From positions 1 through 63,009 of the forward strand of contig JAIRKH010000050.1 of the NCBI GenBank assembly GCA_031260245.1: a stretch of 63,009 bases of DNA, written 5' to 3'. Source of the DNA: Treponema sp. (GTDB taxonomy: Bacteria > Spirochaetota > Spirochaetia > Treponematales > Breznakiellaceae). The notes under the pieces were generated by a model. The model was not told the origin of the DNA. It searched no databases and saw nothing but the letters and a program-made list of their open reading frames with translations. The translations under genes and the position numbers were made by a program. The number at the start of each line of letters is the position of its first letter. Positions within the stretch are counted from its first letter, which is position 1. Positions 62,522 through 63,009 of the stretch are shown here, piece after piece.

Positions 62522-63009
62522 TTTTCCTCCCTAATTATGCACAGGATACCGCCTTTTGGGTATTCATCGTTTTTAAACCTCGTATGTGAACTATCGTCCG
62601 TCTTTAAGCGGACGGTTTCTGGTTTCAACCCTTAACCCTTAAAACAGAGTCTCAAGAGCCGTCGGTTCAATGTCCACAAGCGTACGTTTGGCGCGTCCCA
62701 CGCTTACTTTAGAGAGTATACTATGGATTATGTTAAGAAACAAGCCCTTCATAAAGAAATCCTTTGGGTTTTTGCGTCTTTCCACGTCTAAAGGCAAAGG
62801 GCTTTACGGCGCTTTTTGTAAATAAGATAGTTACTTTTTTGCGTCTCAAATAACTGTATATGACGTCTGGGCGGCCAGAATAATGAAATGCATAGCATTT
62901 CCAGTGCCGACAAAATGTGGCGGAGGTTTTGCGTGGGAATGAAGCGCAATGAATGGCATAGGCGAATGGAGGTCGAGCCGCCTACTGGCGGTGTCAGACC
63001 CGCTTTGCG
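62522..63009. other. Gene-free 488-bp stretch with a hairpin and a repeat copy
   Basis: I see no credible gene here. A six-base hairpin CGTCCG/CGGACG (62595-62614) and a partial GGTGTCAGACC repeat at 62990-63000 are present. The window ends within the repeat, so a further copy of the repeat family may continue beyond it. Confidence 0.5.

Overview
The window reads as chromosomal DNA of a Treponema-like spirochaete, probably a host-associated (gut or termite-type) member. The main reasons are a spiro-SPASM radical-SAM protein, a small beta-barrel protein of the treponemal TP0733 type, a fliW-csrA pair, a recN gene next to a conserved hypothetical gene, many lipoproteins with spirochaete-like lipoboxes, and BspA-type leucine-rich-repeat proteins. 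The assignment rests on gene content only; no 16S rRNA is present.

Layout. 1-4.1 kb: tail of a secreted Ig/starch-binding-like protein with a clear terminator, an Rpn-family nuclease, and EF-G. 4.5-13.9 kb: a cell-envelope block on the plus strand (TPR protein, mreB, mreC, mreD, PBP2, rodA, then a short signal peptidase I and a PASTA-bearing division transpeptidase). 13.9-20.1 kb: a MptE/Maf-like DUF115 protein, ftsH, the spiro-SPASM protein and an overlapping glycosyltransferase-like gene. 20.1-24.5 kb: a PD-(D/E)XK-like protein, a lipoprotein, and a minus-strand run purM-fliW-csrA-thiN. 24.5-34.6 kb: uvrB, a NagZ-like GH3 lipoprotein, prfB with an intact programmed +1 frameshift site, argB, mnmE, leuB, a propeller-like lipoprotein and an outer-membrane barrel. 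A tRNA-Cys gene sits at 35.0 kb.

35.0-44.0 kb is an accessory island of secreted proteins: a pectinesterase-like beta-helix lipoprotein, two leucine-rich-repeat proteins and an AsmA-like protein. It carries dispersed GTGTCAGACAC-type palindromic repeats, a 63-bp perfect direct repeat flanking one gene, a decayed paralogue fragment and a short open frame interrupted by a C10 tract. 44.1-50.0 kb: a PQQ-propeller protein, uppP, two envelope proteins and an SGNH hydrolase lipoprotein. 50.0-57.9 kb: a GH65 phosphorylase-pgmB-SNF2 helicase run facing a TrpB2-type enzyme across a region with a 26-bp inverted repeat. 58.1-62.5 kb: an ABC exporter half-transporter with a degenerate ATP site, a hypothetical protein and recN.

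A recurring pattern is visible upstream of at least seven genes or candidate genes: a sigma70-type promoter whose -10 box ends only 6-8 bases before the start codon, with no good Shine-Dalgarno sequence. This suggests that leaderless transcripts are common in this genome, next to genes with strong AGGAGG sites. The most speculative but interesting functional proposal is that the DUF115 protein, the spiro-SPASM protein (sugar-nucleotidyltransferase-like N-terminus plus radical SAM) and the glycosyltransferase-like protein form a spirochaetal glycan modification pathway.
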